Positions 5,147 through 6,211 of a stretch of 6,211 nucleotides of DNA are shown here, piece after piece. The number at the start of each line of letters is the position of its first letter. The stretch's first letter is position 1. The notes beneath the pieces are model-generated. The model was not told where the DNA came from. It made no database searches and saw only the letters and a list, made by a program, of their open reading frames with translations. Origin of the DNA: Nitrososphaerales archaeon TH5894 (lineage in GTDB: Archaea; Thermoproteota; Nitrososphaeria; Nitrososphaerales; Nitrososphaeraceae); the NCBI GenBank assembly GCA_014523485.1, contig JAATVK010000116.1, positions 1 to 6,211 on the forward strand, written 5' to 3'. The translations under genes were made by a program, and so were the position numbers.

Positions 5147-5278
5147 ATGACATCGAGTGAAACTCTCAGATGTAAAGAATGTGGTATAATTTTCAATACT
5201 GTAGAGGATCTATATGAACATCAAAAATCAGAAGAAGAAGATAAAATATTAAGAAATAAAGGATTTTCACATGGTTAA
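5147..5278 (+). CDS. 43-residue C2H2-like zinc finger protein
   Basis: ATG at 5147 opens a 43-codon frame ending in TAA at 5276. It encodes T-L-R-C-K-E-C-G-I-I-F-N-T-V-E-D-L-Y-E-H, the first three zinc ligands and hydrophobic core of a classical C2H2 finger (Cys9, Cys12, Phe16, Leu22, His25). The fourth ligand is unusual: instead of a histidine three to five residues after His25 there is Q-K-S-E-E-E, and the only other histidine is His42 near the end. The finger may use His42, an acidic residue, or be partly disabled. Single-finger proteins of 40-80 residues are common in ammonia-oxidising archaea and are thought to bind nucleic acid or protein partners. A TATA-like stretch (5118-5130) precedes the start by about 18-28 bases. 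It is short but convincing because motif and length coincide with a promoter. Confidence 0.7.
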   Translation: MTSSETLRCKECGIIFNTVEDLYEHQKSEEEDKILRNKGFSHG

Positions 5279-5584
5279 TGTATATAATTCAAGTATTAAT
5301 AATTAATAATTTAATTAATTCTTATTTTCTGAGGTCTCGTTTGGAACTGAGGAGGTAAATAAAAAATAGAATATCATAAACTTGGGAAGATCCAAAATCC
5401 TAAAAAAATTACCATCTATTTAATAAATTTTAATATTCATAAATAGCAATATATTTTTATTGTTAAAAAAAGAATTTAAAATATTTTATTTTGATCAAAT
5501 ATTATGATGAGCCTTTTACCCATTAATCTAAGAAATAGAAAATATAAGTAAGAACGTAGTATATAATATATAGTAGATTACGTT
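5279..5584. other. AT-rich intergenic stretch with small G-rich island
   Basis: No gene is visible. At 5329-5356 there is a G-rich island with CTGAGG twice (5329-5334, 5347-5352), ending in a Shine-Dalgarno-like GAGGAGGT (5349-5356), but no start codon follows within range. Short open frames around it on both strands are too weak to call. A TATA-like ATATAATATA lies at 5561-5570 ahead of the next gene. Confidence 0.4.
5560..5570 (+). promoter_or_regulatory. TATA-like box deciding the start of the next gene
   Basis: TATATAATATA is centred near 5565. With the usual spacing of about 26 bases, transcription would begin near 5590. That is after the first ATG (5585) and just before the second ATG (5597), so it favours the second as start codon. 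Confidence 0.4.
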
Positions 5585-5596
5585 ATGATTCATAAA

Positions 5597-5827
5597 ATGT
5601 CAACAGAACAAAAACCACAAATTCCCCATATTGTTTTTGAAAGTGGTGATTTTGAAAATGATATTGAAATGTTATTGATAGAAAAAGAAGGAGAATTCTA
5701 TATACATTTACATAATAGTTTTACAGATGATTCAATGGTTATGAAAGTAGATATTCACGATTTTGCTAGAATGTTTAATTCATTATCAGAATATTTTAAA
5801 CGCGAACAAATAAAGATAAGACTATAA
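5597..5827 (+). CDS. Small conserved-type archaeal protein, unknown function
   Basis: This encodes 76 residues from ATG 5597; four more residues (M-I-H-K) would be added from ATG 5585. I prefer the inner ATG because the TATA-like box at 5560-5570 places the transcript start after the first ATG. The protein is acidic and soluble. Predicted strands are P-H-I-V-F-E-S (10-16), E-M-L-L-I-E-K (24-30), E-F-Y-I-H-L-H (33-39) and M-V-M-K-V-D-I (47-53). A single C-terminal helix follows, D-F-A-R-M-F-N-S-L-S-E-Y-F-K (55-68), with a basic tail. This antiparallel sheet plus helix looks like a compact stand-alone domain. There is no metal motif, signal peptide or membrane segment. Clean codon use and a balanced hydrophobic pattern argue for a real gene. 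I do not recognise a family with a known role. Confidence 0.75.
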   Translation: MSTEQKPQIPHIVFESGDFENDIEMLLIEKEGEFYIHLHNSFTDDSMVMKVDIHDFARMFNSLSEYFKREQIKIRL

Positions 5828-6063
5828 AGTTGAAAATAAAAACAGAAGAATATCAGTAATGTAATTCTGGTATAAAAATTTAGCAGAAGCATCAAAACTG
5901 TATTAAAAATTTTGTATCATACAATTTGATGATTTTATTCGTATTATCAAAAAAATATAATTAGCAATAATATATCCATAAGAAATTAAAGACCGATTGA
6001 GAACTATTGATATAAAGATTTATGGAATTATTATATTTAAGAGAAAAATCAGGAATGAATCGC
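5828..6063. other. Convergent intergenic region
   Basis: No coding frame is seen on either strand between the ends of two converging genes. A small dyad TTGTAT-C-ATACAA lies at 5912-5924, and A/T runs could serve as terminators for either side. Nothing else stands out. Confidence 0.4.
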
Positions 6064-6211
6064 TTATCTATTTTCCATTACTGTTTCTCTAGACATTAAC
6101 ATTAGAACTTTATCAGCAATATTTTCTGGACTCATAGGTTTAAGACCAAATTCATCAGCACCATACCCCAATATCCTTGTTTTATTAGAATCCTCATCAG
6201 CAATAACAAGA
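6064..6211 (-). CDS. Response-regulator receiver domain, C-terminal part (5' end outside window)
   Basis: The minus-strand frame is open from the right edge for 48 codons to TAA at 6064-6066. It reads L-V-I-A-D-E-D-S-N-K, then G-Y-G-A-D-E-F-G-L-K-P and the helix S-P-E-N-I-A-D-K-V-L-M-L-M. This is the second half of a CheY-like receiver: strand 4, then the G-A-D-x-(F/Y)-x-x-K-P signature with the conserved lysine, then helix 5. The protein ends about ten residues past helix 5, so no output domain is attached at this end. The strand-4 Ser/Thr position appears to be Ala or Asp (V-I-A-D), a departure from the usual switch residue. The phosphorylated aspartate lies beyond the window. It is either a stand-alone receiver or the last domain of a larger histidine-kinase or receiver protein. 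Its role is phosphorelay signalling in the cytosol. Confidence 0.75.
   Translation of the reverse strand, partial: LVIADEDSNKTRILGYGADEFGLKPMSPENIADKVLMLMSRETVMENR

Noticed and set aside
5503..5509. ATGATGA as a C box of a C/D guide RNA
   Set aside because: No D box (CTGA) or internal C'/D' pair follows at a workable distance.
1..6211. CRISPR array, insertion sequence, or defence gene cluster
   Set aside because: No regularly spaced repeats, transposase motifs or terminal inverted repeats, and no defence-type domains are visible on either strand.

Overview
The window looks like an AT-rich archaeal chromosome segment, most likely from an ammonia-oxidising thaumarchaeon of the Nitrososphaera/Nitrosocosmicus type. 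This is an inference from several features: low GC throughout, AT-rich TATA-like boxes about 20-35 bases upstream of start codons with almost no Shine-Dalgarno motifs (leaderless-type transcription), short T-run terminators, and the protein types present (NHL-repeat propeller, PPOX-type flavin split barrel, DUF308/HdeD membrane protein, tiny C2H2 zinc finger, receiver-domain protein).

Left part (1-1760): the 3' end of an NHL-repeat beta-propeller gene runs in from the left edge. It is followed by about 1.1 kb of decayed DNA. This holds a broken signal-peptide-like reading frame (566-742), which runs straight into a 22-base piece matching the 3' end of a tRNA gene (698-719), probably the scar of a tRNA-targeted integration. 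It also holds a minus-strand pseudogene (878-1314) with an internal TAG and one or two frameshifts, and a short cysteine-rich minus-strand remnant (1584-1760). Together these suggest the worn edge of an integrated element.

Middle part (1764-4233): two minus-strand genes, a two-helix membrane protein (1764-2288) and an 86-residue protein of probable alpha/beta ferredoxin-like fold (2330-2590). They face away from a plus-strand DUF308/HdeD-like six-helix membrane protein (3066-3626). The divergent intergenic region is rich in structure: a 21-base palindrome with 10-bp arms, a perfect 21-bp tandem duplication, and a tandem TCGCTATT-type repeat. After HdeD comes a gene (3766-4233) whose reading frame is intact except for one TAA, so it is either a young pseudogene or a readthrough candidate. 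Copies of TCGCTATT/AATAGCGA lie upstream of both plus-strand genes and at two further non-coding places.

Right part (4234-6211): a PPOX-type flavin/F420-binding split-barrel protein (4520-4999), a 43-residue zinc-finger protein (5147-5278), a conserved-looking 76-residue protein of unknown role (5597-5827), and, converging from the right edge, the C-terminal half of a response-regulator receiver domain (6064-6211). Most genes appear to be single transcription units with their own promoters. No operon or complete defence, CRISPR or transposon system is visible, so the window does not show a clear new multi-gene system. The most interesting signals are the tRNA-fragment scar with its pseudogenes and the shared octamer/tandem-repeat motif.
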